Assembly: GCA_041747755.1 (NCBI GenBank)
Contig: JBGTEN010000239.1
Location: 1-42,732 of the forward strand
From: Aurantibrevibacter sp041747755
GTDB taxonomy: Bacteria > Bacteroidota > Bacteroidia > Flavobacteriales > Flavobacteriaceae
Direction: 5' to 3'
DNA length: 42,732 nucleotides
Each line of letters opens with the position of its first letter. Position 1 is the stretch's first letter. Of this stretch, positions 24,959 to 32,455 are shown one piece after another. The notes beneath the pieces are model-generated. The model was given only the letters and a program-made list of their open reading frames with translations. It searched no databases and was not told the DNA's origin. The translations under genes were made by a program, and so were the position numbers.

Positions 24959-25414
24959 CTAGTTACACCCATTTTTTCGCCTTGTATCTATAAGATAAAT
25001 AATCTTCCAAAGGTCTTCTTCTTTTAAAAGCTGAAACGAATTTACTCCACAATGACTAAATTTCTCATTTATCCAAAACTCATAAGGAGTCCACGCATGG
25101 GCCATTTTCCCGTCTATTTGGATATTGAATGATACTAATTTTTCCTGAAATTGAACGGTTTTAGGTATGCTTACTATTGATTTCAAGAAATCATCAAAAG
25201 CTTCGGTTTTTAAGTTAGCCGTACCCACAGAATCCGTAGCAACCGTTTGTAGCAGAATATTGCCATAAGTGGTTTGTTTTATTTTAATAGAATCCTGCTC
25301 GTGGAAACCTTCAAAAAAACGTTCTATGGTTTGTTGAATTGCTATTTCATCATCTTCCTGAGCAAAAACAGACATCCAACAAATCCAAACACAAAAGCAT
25401 AAGGCAATTCGCAT
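24959..25414 (-). CDS. Secreted NTF2-like (SnoaL-type) protein
   Basis: 151 residues. Signal peptide MRIALCFCVWICWMSVFAQ. The mature part has the cone-shaped NTF2-like pattern: the opening helix EIAIQQTIERFFEGFHEQDSI, a helix around EAFDDFLKSIVS, and strands FNIQIDGKMAHAWTPYEFWINEKFSHCGVNSFQLLK. This fold serves as a binding pocket or isomerase; no catalytic set can be named. A promoter fitting TTG-N18-TAATTTTG lies just upstream. It is divergent from panB. Confidence 0.8.
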   Translation of the reverse strand: MRIALCFCVWICWMSVFAQEDDEIAIQQTIERFFEGFHEQDSIKIKQTTYGNILLQTVATDSVGTANLKTEAFDDFLKSIVSIPKTVQFQEKLVSFNIQIDGKMAHAWTPYEFWINEKFSHCGVNSFQLLKEEDLWKIIYLIDTRRKNGCN

Positions 25415-25435
25415 AAAATCAATTTAGTAGTTCTT

Positions 25436-25464
25436 CAAAATTAGCCTAAAAAATAAAGCTCCAA
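25436..25464 (-). promoter_or_regulatory. Promoter of the NTF2-like gene
   Basis: Minus strand: TTG (25464-25462), 18 bases, TAATTTTG (25443-25436). Both Bacteroidota elements are present; the ATG follows 21 bases later. Confidence 0.65.
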
Positions 25465-25575
25465 ATGTTCCACCTATTTTCTTGGGGTATTAATTTATCT
25501 TACTCATATCAAACTGTAAACATAAAAACTAATTCAACAAATCTCCTTACTTTTAAGGCATTAAAAATAAACTAA

Positions 25576-26394
25576 ATGTCAGTTGCCAAAAAAGAATATA
25601 AAAGAATAACTGTTAAGTCGCTTGTGGATATGAAACAAATGGGTGAAAAAATATCCATGCTAACCGCCTATGATTTTTCTTTGGCAAAAATAGTTGATGC
25701 TGCCAATGTAGATGTCATATTAGTTGGTGATTCTGCAAGTAATGTTATGGCTGGTCACGAAACAACTTTACCCATAACCCTGGACCAAATGATATACCAT
25801 GCGTCTGCCGTTATTCGAGGGGTTAGTAGAGCATTGGTAGTAGTTGATATTCCTTTTGGAAGCTATCAAAGTGACCCAAAAGAGGCCTTACGCTCTGCCA
25901 TACGTATTATGAAAGAGAGTGGAGCACATGCGGTAAAGGTTGAGGGTGGCGGAGAAATCAAAGAATCGATTAAACGTATCCTTAATGCGGGAATCCCTGT
26001 TATGGGTCATTTAGGTCTTACTCCGCAATCTATTTACAAATTTGGAACCTATACGGTTCGTGCAAAAGAGGAAGTAGAAGCTCAAAAATTGAAAGAAGAC
26101 GCATTAATGCTAGAAAAGGCAGGATGTTTTGCTATTGTGCTGGAAAAAATTCCCGCCAAATTAGCACAAGAAGTAGCAGAGAGTCTCACGATTCCTGTTA
26201 TCGGTATTGGTGCCGGAAATGGTGTGGATGGTCAGGTATTGGTTGTTCACGATTTATTGGGGATAACCCAAGAATTCAATCCGAGATTTTTGCGCAGGTA
26301 CATGAATTTATATGAAGATATGGGAAATGCTATTTCCCAATATGTCACTGATGTAAAAAGCAGGGATTTTCCCAACGAGGATGAGCAGTACTGA
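25576..26394 (+). CDS. panB: 3-methyl-2-oxobutanoate hydroxymethyltransferase PanB
   Basis: First enzyme of pantothenate synthesis: transfers a hydroxymethyl group from 5,10-methylene-THF to 2-oxoisovalerate to give ketopantoate. 272 residues. Conserved PanB segments are visible: MLTAYDFSLAKIVDAA, VGDSASNVMAGHETTLPITL (Mg2+ aspartate), SYQSDPKEA, GAHAVKVEGGGE, PVMGHLGLTPQS and CFAIVLEKIPAKLA with the catalytic glutamate, then GIGAGNGVDGQVLVVHDLLG. The last 14 bases overlap the start of the RluA gene, so the two are co-translated. panC and panD are not in the window. Confidence 0.97.
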   Translation: MSVAKKEYKRITVKSLVDMKQMGEKISMLTAYDFSLAKIVDAANVDVILVGDSASNVMAGHETTLPITLDQMIYHASAVIRGVSRALVVVDIPFGSYQSDPKEALRSAIRIMKESGAHAVKVEGGGEIKESIKRILNAGIPVMGHLGLTPQSIYKFGTYTVRAKEEVEAQKLKEDALMLEKAGCFAIVLEKIPAKLAQEVAESLTIPVIGIGAGNGVDGQVLVVHDLLGITQEFNPRFLRRYMNLYEDMGNAISQYVTDVKSRDFPNEDEQY

Positions 26395-27100
26395 AGTGAA
26401 TAATACTCTTGGTAAACAATCTACCCCAAATAATCTTTTAATCCTTTATGAGGACAATCACTTAATTGTAATCAATAAAAGGGTTGGCGACATTGTTCAG
26501 GGTGATAAAACCGGTGATGTGCCCTTGAGTGAAGTTGTAAAACAATACATCAAAAAACAGTACAAGAAGGAAGGGAACGTTTATTTAGGAGTTGCACATC
26601 GGTTGGACAGGCCAACCTCCGGAATTGTTGTTTTCGCCAGGACGTCAAAAGCACTGCCAAGAATCAACAAGTTATTTGCAGAAAAAGAAGCAAAAAAAAC
26701 ATACTGGGCTGTAGTAAAAAACAAGCCGGAAAAGAATTCAGCTATACTGACCCACTGGCTAAAAAGAAACCCAAAACAGAACAAATCGTATGCTTATACA
26801 AAGGAAGTTCCAGATAGCAAAAGGGCTGTTCTGGAGTATAAAATACAAAAGGAGCTCGATAGTTATTTTTTATTGGAAATAGATTTAAAAACAGGGAGAC
26901 ATCATCAAATCAGAGCTCAACTCGCTGCTATTGGTTGTCCTATTAAAGGAGATTTGAAATATGGTTTTGATAGAAGCAATGCAGATGGGGGAATTCACCT
27001 TCATGCACGGGCATTATCCTTTATTCATCCTGTGAAAAATGAACTCCTGACAATTGAGGCAGCACCACCTCAAGATACTATTTGGGATGCCTGTTTGTAA
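26381..27100 (+). CDS. RluA-family 23S rRNA/tRNA pseudouridine synthase
   Basis: 239-residue cytoplasmic enzyme that isomerises uridine in structured RNA. No N-terminal S4 domain is present; the catalytic domain starts at LLILYEDNHLIVINK. The active-site motif is AHRLDRPTSGIVVFAR with the catalytic aspartate in HRLD; LKTGRHHQIRAQLAAIGCPIKGDLKYG is the second conserved block, followed by LHARALSFIHP. Which site it modifies cannot be told (RluC, RluD and TruC types are all possible). It overlaps panB by 14 bases and its stop is only six bases from the convergent gene. Confidence 0.92.
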   Translation: MSSTEVNNTLGKQSTPNNLLILYEDNHLIVINKRVGDIVQGDKTGDVPLSEVVKQYIKKQYKKEGNVYLGVAHRLDRPTSGIVVFARTSKALPRINKLFAEKEAKKTYWAVVKNKPEKNSAILTHWLKRNPKQNKSYAYTKEVPDSKRAVLEYKIQKELDSYFLLEIDLKTGRHHQIRAQLAAIGCPIKGDLKYGFDRSNADGGIHLHARALSFIHPVKNELLTIEAAPPQDTIWDACL

Positions 27101-27106
27101 ACCTAG

Positions 27107-28651
27107 CTAGCGGGTTACAGACATAGCCTTCTCTCTAATAATCTGTGCTACAGGTCTGTTTTCTAGGTGACTTTCTAACCAAGACAGGATATCCAAATAT
27201 AAAAAGGCACGTTTTTCATATGGATGATGCTCATATTTCTTTAGTTGTACATAGAGTTTCTGGAATTCTTCTCTCAATTCATGGGGATAAATACTCCCCA
27301 AATTCCTAAGGAACTTGATCATTTCTTTTTGTACAGCATGTAAATCGTTCATCTTTAATAAGAATTTGTAGGTGCTTTTTAGTTGTATTTCTAAATGATA
27401 ATCCATGCCAGCCTCATAATGGGCAACCAAGCTTAAAACGCGAGCAAAGCACATGAGATCTTCTCGCATTTTTAAATTCTTATTGTTTATAATTTTCTTT
27501 AGATATTGGATACACGTTTTATTATCTCCATTTCCAAAATAAAGGCAGGCAATTTTGTAATATAGAACCATGATATGATGCTCATCTATACGGTCTTTGT
27601 GCTTATTAATACCGTATTCTATAATCTTTACCAAATAGAGGCCTTTTTCAAAAGTACCCTCCAAAAAATGCAGGTTGAGTTTATTAGAGTTAATATATAG
27701 AAATGAGAGGGAAATAATATTGTCGTTTTTAGGAAATTCCTCACTGCCTACCATTTGTTCCAGCCTTTCCAAAGTTTCCTTAAACTGAGAGCCATATTTT
27801 ACATAAAACAAAGATTCTAACAAATAGTTATTACCTTTTAAGAAGAAAACCGGATTTAAATAGATCATTTCCTTGTTTTCATAAAACAAATCTACCCACT
27901 TACTGGAATATTTATAGCACGATAAAAAATCCTGAGTAAGAAAACTATACCACAAATACGCTTTATAAAGCCATAACTTTTCTCGGAACCCTAATTCTTC
28001 AAGCTGATGTTTGGGTAAATGTTTTTCAAAATAGGCTTGTACTTTTCGGTAATCTTCATCGCTTCGTACATAGCCTACCTTTAGCATCATACCGTACAAT
28101 TGAAGTGATAGATTAGAAAGTTTGCTTGTCATTACGTTTTGAGCTGATAATTGTTTTGCTTGTAGCGCTAATTCATCTGCCCTATCCGGAATACTTCTTG
28201 TTATATATTGAGTCTCAATTATTTTTTCTAGCTCAACAATTTCGTAGGCTATGTTTTTTTCTTCGTTTTCAATGGCGGTCGCCTTGGCCTTATCCAAAAT
28301 TTTTAAGCTCTGCTTGTAAAGCCCTTTTTGATATAGAATTGTAGCAAAATCCAGTTGTTCCCGTAATTGTACACGTATGTTCTGATTTACGGGATTCAAA
28401 CGCAGACTTACTAAGACTTGTTTATAAAGATGGGCTTTAAGATTGGACAGCTGTGTTTTTTTTACAATATCGCTCTCCAAAATTGCCTTCTCGTCATAAT
28501 CCTTCATTTTGTCCAAAAGGTTAAACAAGCCCAAAAACTTGGCATCTGTGTTTACCCCTAGTCTACCAACGTAGAGTTTAAACTGCCGTTTTTCAGATTT
28601 TGAGAGCGATTTTATTAACACGAACAAGGCATCTTTATGCGCAGTTGTCAT
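27107..28651 (-). CDS. Bacteroidota helical-repeat protein (TPR-like), function unknown
   Basis: 514 residues with no signal peptide or membrane helix; probably cytoplasmic. The start LFVLIKSLSKSEKRQFKLYVGRL seems conserved in a Bacteroidota family I recall only as hypothetical. The remainder is alpha-helical with TPR-like pairs (ATILYQKGLYKQSLKILDKAKATAIEN, ACLYFGNGDNKTCIQYLKKIINN), suggesting a protein-binding scaffold. No catalytic motif is visible. It is convergent with the RluA gene, with only six bases between stops and no clear terminator, so transcripts may overlap. It is divergent from leuA. Confidence 0.75.
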   Translation of the reverse strand: MTTAHKDALFVLIKSLSKSEKRQFKLYVGRLGVNTDAKFLGLFNLLDKMKDYDEKAILESDIVKKTQLSNLKAHLYKQVLVSLRLNPVNQNIRVQLREQLDFATILYQKGLYKQSLKILDKAKATAIENEEKNIAYEIVELEKIIETQYITRSIPDRADELALQAKQLSAQNVMTSKLSNLSLQLYGMMLKVGYVRSDEDYRKVQAYFEKHLPKHQLEELGFREKLWLYKAYLWYSFLTQDFLSCYKYSSKWVDLFYENKEMIYLNPVFFLKGNNYLLESLFYVKYGSQFKETLERLEQMVGSEEFPKNDNIISLSFLYINSNKLNLHFLEGTFEKGLYLVKIIEYGINKHKDRIDEHHIMVLYYKIACLYFGNGDNKTCIQYLKKIINNKNLKMREDLMCFARVLSLVAHYEAGMDYHLEIQLKSTYKFLLKMNDLHAVQKEMIKFLRNLGSIYPHELREEFQKLYVQLKKYEHHPYEKRAFLYLDILSWLESHLENRPVAQIIREKAMSVTR

Positions 28652-28796
28652 CGTAAAAAAAAGTATTTAAATTATTGATATATAATTGTTTAAATAGTTC
28701 AAAAACCAACTTAACATTGTAAATATGCTGCTAAATTTTAAATATTTCACCCTTAACAACTATCTTCGTAGAGATATTCAAAATTACGTAAATATA

Positions 28797-29969
28797 ATGA
28801 GTAAAGATATAGTAGAGATTTTTGATACTACCTTACGAGATGGGGAACAAGTTCCCGGGTGTAAATTGGATACGGAGCAGAAATTGGTTATTGCGGACCG
28901 TTTGGATCAACTTGGAGTAGACATTATTGAAGCCGGTTTTCCTATTTCCAGCCCCGGTGACTTTAAGTCTGTAAGCGAAATTTCCAAATTAGTAAAACAA
29001 GCCACTGTTTGCGGACTTACGCGAGCTGTAAAAAAAGATATTGAAGTGGCTGCTGAAGCCCTTAAATATGCTAAAAGACCTAGAATTCATACAGGAATTG
29101 GAACTTCTGATTCCCACATACAGCATAAATTTAATTCTTCGAGAGAGGCTATCATTGAGCGAGCTGTGGAAGCGGTTAAGTATGCAAAAACTTTTGTGGA
29201 AGATGTGGAGTTTTATGCAGAAGACGCCGGCAGAACTGACAATGAATTTTTGGCCAGAGTTTGTGAAGCTGTTATAAAAGCAGGGGCAACCGTTTTGAAT
29301 ATTCCAGACACAACCGGTTATTGTCTTCCGGACGAGTATGGTGCCAAAATAAAGTATTTGAAAGAGCATGTCAGCGGAATACATTTGGCAGTGCTTTCTT
29401 GTCATTGCCATAACGATCTTGGATTAGCAACCGCAAATTCTATTGCCGGGGTTATTAACGGGGCAAGACAAATTGAATGTACCATTAATGGTATTGGCGA
29501 ACGTGCCGGAAATACCGCTTTGGAAGAAGTTGTTATGATTCTTAGACAACACCCCAGCCTTAATTTAGATACACGCATTAATAGTAAATTATTGTATGAT
29601 ACCAGCAGAATGGTTTCTCAAAAAATGGGAATGCCGGTGCAGCCCAATAAAGCCATCGTAGGATCTAATGCATTTGCACACAGTTCAGGTATTCATCAGG
29701 ATGGTGTAATAAAGAATAGGGAAACCTATGAAATAATAGACCCGGAGGATGTTGGCGTTAATGAGTCATCAATTGTACTCACAGCCCGTAGTGGAAGAGC
29801 AGCGTTGGCTTACCGAGCAAAAAAGGTGGGTTACGAACTTACCAAGGTTCAGTTAGATATAGTATATGAGGAATTTTTAAAATTTGCAGATACTAAAAAG
29901 GAAATACTAGACGAGGATATTCACAAGATTATTTCGGCTAGTGATGTTAATATTGAGAATTTGGTTTAA
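28797..29969 (+). CDS. leuA: 2-isopropylmalate synthase (short form, no regulatory domain)
   Basis: Condenses acetyl-CoA and 2-oxoisovalerate at the start of leucine synthesis. From the ATG at 28797 (SKDIVEIFDTTLRDGEQVPG) it has 390 residues: a DRE-TIM barrel with DTTLRDGEQ, CHCHNDLGLATANSI (HxH metal ligands), NGIGERAGNTALEEV, and HSSGIHQDGV in the subdomain region. At 390 residues it lacks the roughly 130-residue LeuA dimer (leucine-feedback) domain of E. coli LeuA, so leucine inhibition may be absent or act differently. Homocitrate synthase is an alternative by fold, but leuB starts on the next base. An in-frame ATG at 28725 adds 24 residues not typical of the family. Confidence 0.9.
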   Translation: MSKDIVEIFDTTLRDGEQVPGCKLDTEQKLVIADRLDQLGVDIIEAGFPISSPGDFKSVSEISKLVKQATVCGLTRAVKKDIEVAAEALKYAKRPRIHTGIGTSDSHIQHKFNSSREAIIERAVEAVKYAKTFVEDVEFYAEDAGRTDNEFLARVCEAVIKAGATVLNIPDTTGYCLPDEYGAKIKYLKEHVSGIHLAVLSCHCHNDLGLATANSIAGVINGARQIECTINGIGERAGNTALEEVVMILRQHPSLNLDTRINSKLLYDTSRMVSQKMGMPVQPNKAIVGSNAFAHSSGIHQDGVIKNRETYEIIDPEDVGVNESSIVLTARSGRAALAYRAKKVGYELTKVQLDIVYEEFLKFADTKKEILDEDIHKIISASDVNIENLV

Positions 29970-31088
29970 ATGAACTTAAAAATTGCCTTGTTGGGTGGTG
30001 ATGGAATTGGCCCTGAAGTCTTGGCCCAAGCTGTCAAATGCCTAAAAGCCATTGAGGTAATCTTTAACCATCATTTTTCTTTCGAGGCTGCAGATGTAGG
30101 CTCTGTTGCCATGGATAAAACAGGTCTTCCCTTACCCCTCGATACGCTAGAAATTTGCAAAAGCTGTGATGCTGTTTTTTATGGAGCTGTTGGTGATCCT
30201 AAATATGATAATGACCCCACTTTAAAAATACGTCCCGAACAAGGTCTGTTTAGCTTACGAAAAGAACTTGGACTTTATGCAAATATAAGACCTGTTAAAT
30301 ACTTTCCTACCTTGGTCAAAAGATCACCTCTTAAAGAACATGTTATCACTGGTACTGACTTTGTTGTTTATAGAGAATTAACCGGAGGTATTTATTTTGG
30401 AGATAAAAAATTAAGTGTAGATGGCACTATAGCGTCGGATATATGTGAATATTCCGAGATGGAAATTAGCCGAATTGCTCATCTAGCATTCAAAACTGCA
30501 AGATCTAGACGTAATAAGTTGACATTAATAGATAAGGCAAATGTTTTGGAATCTTCCCGATTATGGCGTAAAGTAGTCACAAGAATTGCTGAAAGCTACC
30601 CTGATGTAGCTTTGGATTTTTTGTTTATCGACAATGCAGTCACACAAATTATTTTAAAACCAACACAGTTTGATGTTATTCTGGCTGATAATCTTTTTGG
30701 GGACATTCTCTCTAATGAAGCTAGTGTAATTGGAGGGTCTATAGGACTTTTGCCTTCAGCCTCCATTGGAGACGAATATGCGATGTTTGAACCTGTTCAT
30801 GGTGCTTATCCCGAGGCCAAAGGTAAAGATATTGCCAACCCTATTGCTGCTATTTTATCCGCAGCCATGTTATTACAACATTTTGGTCTGGACGACGAAG
30901 CGTTGGCCATAGTGGCTGCGGTAAATAAATCGCTTCGAAAAAACGTGGTTACACAAGATTTAAATCCAAAAAGTATCTTCGGAACTAATTATGTGGGCGA
31001 TTATATTGCCGGAAATATTGTAGATACAGATAATTACCCTAAGTTAAATGCAGAAAATATTGGTTTAGGAAAATCAACAATTATTTAA
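29970..31088 (+). CDS. leuB: 3-isopropylmalate dehydrogenase LeuB
   Basis: NAD-dependent decarboxylating dehydrogenase, third step of leucine synthesis. 372 residues with the family landmarks: IALLGGDGIGPEVLAQAVK, AVGDPKYD, RPEQGLFSLRKELGLYANIRPVK, the substrate-loop RELTGGIYFG, LIDKANVLESSRLWRKVV, VDNAV-type block FIDNAVTQIILKP, DVILADNLFGDILSNEASVIGGSIGLLPSAS (metal aspartates) and EPVHGAYPEAKGKDIANP for NAD. Its ATG directly follows the leuA stop, indicating an operon and coupled translation. leuC and leuD are not in the window. Confidence 0.97.
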   Translation: MNLKIALLGGDGIGPEVLAQAVKCLKAIEVIFNHHFSFEAADVGSVAMDKTGLPLPLDTLEICKSCDAVFYGAVGDPKYDNDPTLKIRPEQGLFSLRKELGLYANIRPVKYFPTLVKRSPLKEHVITGTDFVVYRELTGGIYFGDKKLSVDGTIASDICEYSEMEISRIAHLAFKTARSRRNKLTLIDKANVLESSRLWRKVVTRIAESYPDVALDFLFIDNAVTQIILKPTQFDVILADNLFGDILSNEASVIGGSIGLLPSASIGDEYAMFEPVHGAYPEAKGKDIANPIAAILSAAMLLQHFGLDDEALAIVAAVNKSLRKNVVTQDLNPKSIFGTNYVGDYIAGNIVDTDNYPKLNAENIGLGKSTII

Positions 31089-31106
31089 TGCTTACGAAAT
31101 AAATTC

Positions 31107-32330
31107 TTATTCTGCCGTCAACAGATTCACAAATTCAGCAAATTCTTTTTTAAAAGTCACGTAAATGTCTCCTGTTGCGGGACCATTAAACCCTGAATGG
31201 ATTTTTCTAACCTTTCCTTTTTTATCAATAAAAATAGTTGTTGGATAGGATAAAACATGATCTAGCATAGGTAGTTTCTCTTGCGCTTTTATTTTACTGG
31301 AAGTGCCAAACTGAGCTAAAAGGATTGGATAGGTTACTCCAATTCGCTCTTTAAGTCTTTTAATTGCTCCAAAGGCAATTTCTTCCGTTTTCGCTGTTTC
31401 AAATGCAAGTCCAATAACCTTTATATCTTGATTTGTAGACTGTTCTAAAAAATTAACCAGAAACTTTGTTTCATCTAGACAATTTGGACACCACGTGCCC
31501 ATTAGCTGTACGACTACAACTTTACCTTGAAATTGTTTATCTTCCAGAGAAACCATATTTCCAGGTTTTTCAGGAAATGAAAATGATAATTTATCAAACC
31601 CTTTTTTTAAGTAGGTAAGGGAATCTCCATGAGGGAGCTCAAACTTTTCATTGCGTTTACCAATAAATGGTTCTTTAGAATGGTTCCCGGAATAAAAGGT
31701 CCCAACGAGCGTACTGTCAGATGCTTTTGCTGTAAATAAATAGGCATGAGAACCATCAAATGCAGAAAGCTTTAAAGAATCCCCTTGAATAGCTCCTTCT
31801 AAAAAACGGTAGTCACCTGTGGTAGTTCTAAATGTACCAGTAACTTTAGCACCCTCTTGTTTAAATATGCCTTTTCCCAAATAAGTACTCATGGTATTGG
31901 GACTAAAGCTTGTTTCCCAGATTCCGGAAACGTCTGTTTTGGGGGCCACTTTTGTAGTATAACGTTCTTCTGTACCAAAAATAGCACTAAAAGGTACTAT
32001 CCTGTTTACACTTTCTTTTATAAAATTCCCTGTGATCTCATTTTTTGTAAAATTCCCTGAAATAAAGCCTTCAAAAACAGGAAGTTTAATTATGATGGAA
32101 TCATTCATTAATTTAATTTCATCGACTTCAATAATTTCCTCTGCATTATAAATTTCAAGTTGATAAGTTTTATTATCAGCTTGTATTATTTTAAAATTGA
32201 AGTGAAGCTTTTCACCATCCATGGTATCCAATTTACCAAGCCAGATACCCTCTGAAAGTATTTTTTCTTTAGATTTATTACACCCTAGTATTAATATCCC
32301 TAGAAGTAGAATCCAGTAAAATTTTTTCAT
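31107..32330 (-). CDS. TlpA-like thioredoxin-fold lipoprotein
   Basis: 407 residues from the ATG at 32330. The N-terminus MKKFYWILLLGILILGC is a lipoprotein signal with the acylated Cys at 17. Residues about 25-260 are beta-rich (lipocalin-like or DUF-type barrel: GIWETSFSPNTMSTYLGKG, TGTFRTTTGDYRFLEG). The C-terminal 140 residues are a TlpA/ResA-like redoxin domain with VVQLMGTWCPNCLDE, giving an intact CPNC site, and cis-proline in SYPTTIFID. It probably reduces or isomerises disulfides of periplasmic partners from the membrane. A frame starting at 32396 exists but places residues before the signal and is unlikely. Convergent with leuB. Confidence 0.85.
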   Translation of the reverse strand: MKKFYWILLLGILILGCNKSKEKILSEGIWLGKLDTMDGEKLHFNFKIIQADNKTYQLEIYNAEEIIEVDEIKLMNDSIIIKLPVFEGFISGNFTKNEITGNFIKESVNRIVPFSAIFGTEERYTTKVAPKTDVSGIWETSFSPNTMSTYLGKGIFKQEGAKVTGTFRTTTGDYRFLEGAIQGDSLKLSAFDGSHAYLFTAKASDSTLVGTFYSGNHSKEPFIGKRNEKFELPHGDSLTYLKKGFDKLSFSFPEKPGNMVSLEDKQFQGKVVVVQLMGTWCPNCLDETKFLVNFLEQSTNQDIKVIGLAFETAKTEEIAFGAIKRLKERIGVTYPILLAQFGTSSKIKAQEKLPMLDHVLSYPTTIFIDKKGKVRKIHSGFNGPATGDIYVTFKKEFAEFVNLLTAE

Positions 32331-32405
32331 TTTTTTTCTTTGTAGGAATAAAGTTCGGTAATTTACTTTTGCAAAAAAAATAAAAACATTTCCCAAGAAT
32401 CCTTG

Positions 32406-32436
32406 TTGAATGTCTTAAGGCATTGTTTTATCTTTG
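32406..32436 (+). promoter_or_regulatory. Promoter of pheT
   Basis: TTG (32406-32408), 20 bases, TATCTTTG (32429-32436). A start near 32443 leaves a leader of about 13 bases, holding the Shine-Dalgarno-like AGAAGG at 32448-32453. A weaker upstream match (TACTTTTG, 32364-32371) may be a second promoter. Confidence 0.65.
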
Positions 32437-32455
32437 AATCCTTTAAAAGAAGGTA

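Noticed and set aside
28725..28796. In-frame upstream extension of leuA, considered as a leucine leader peptide
   Set aside because: Only four leucines in 24 codons, no terminator/antiterminator pair, and it is in frame with leuA without a stop.
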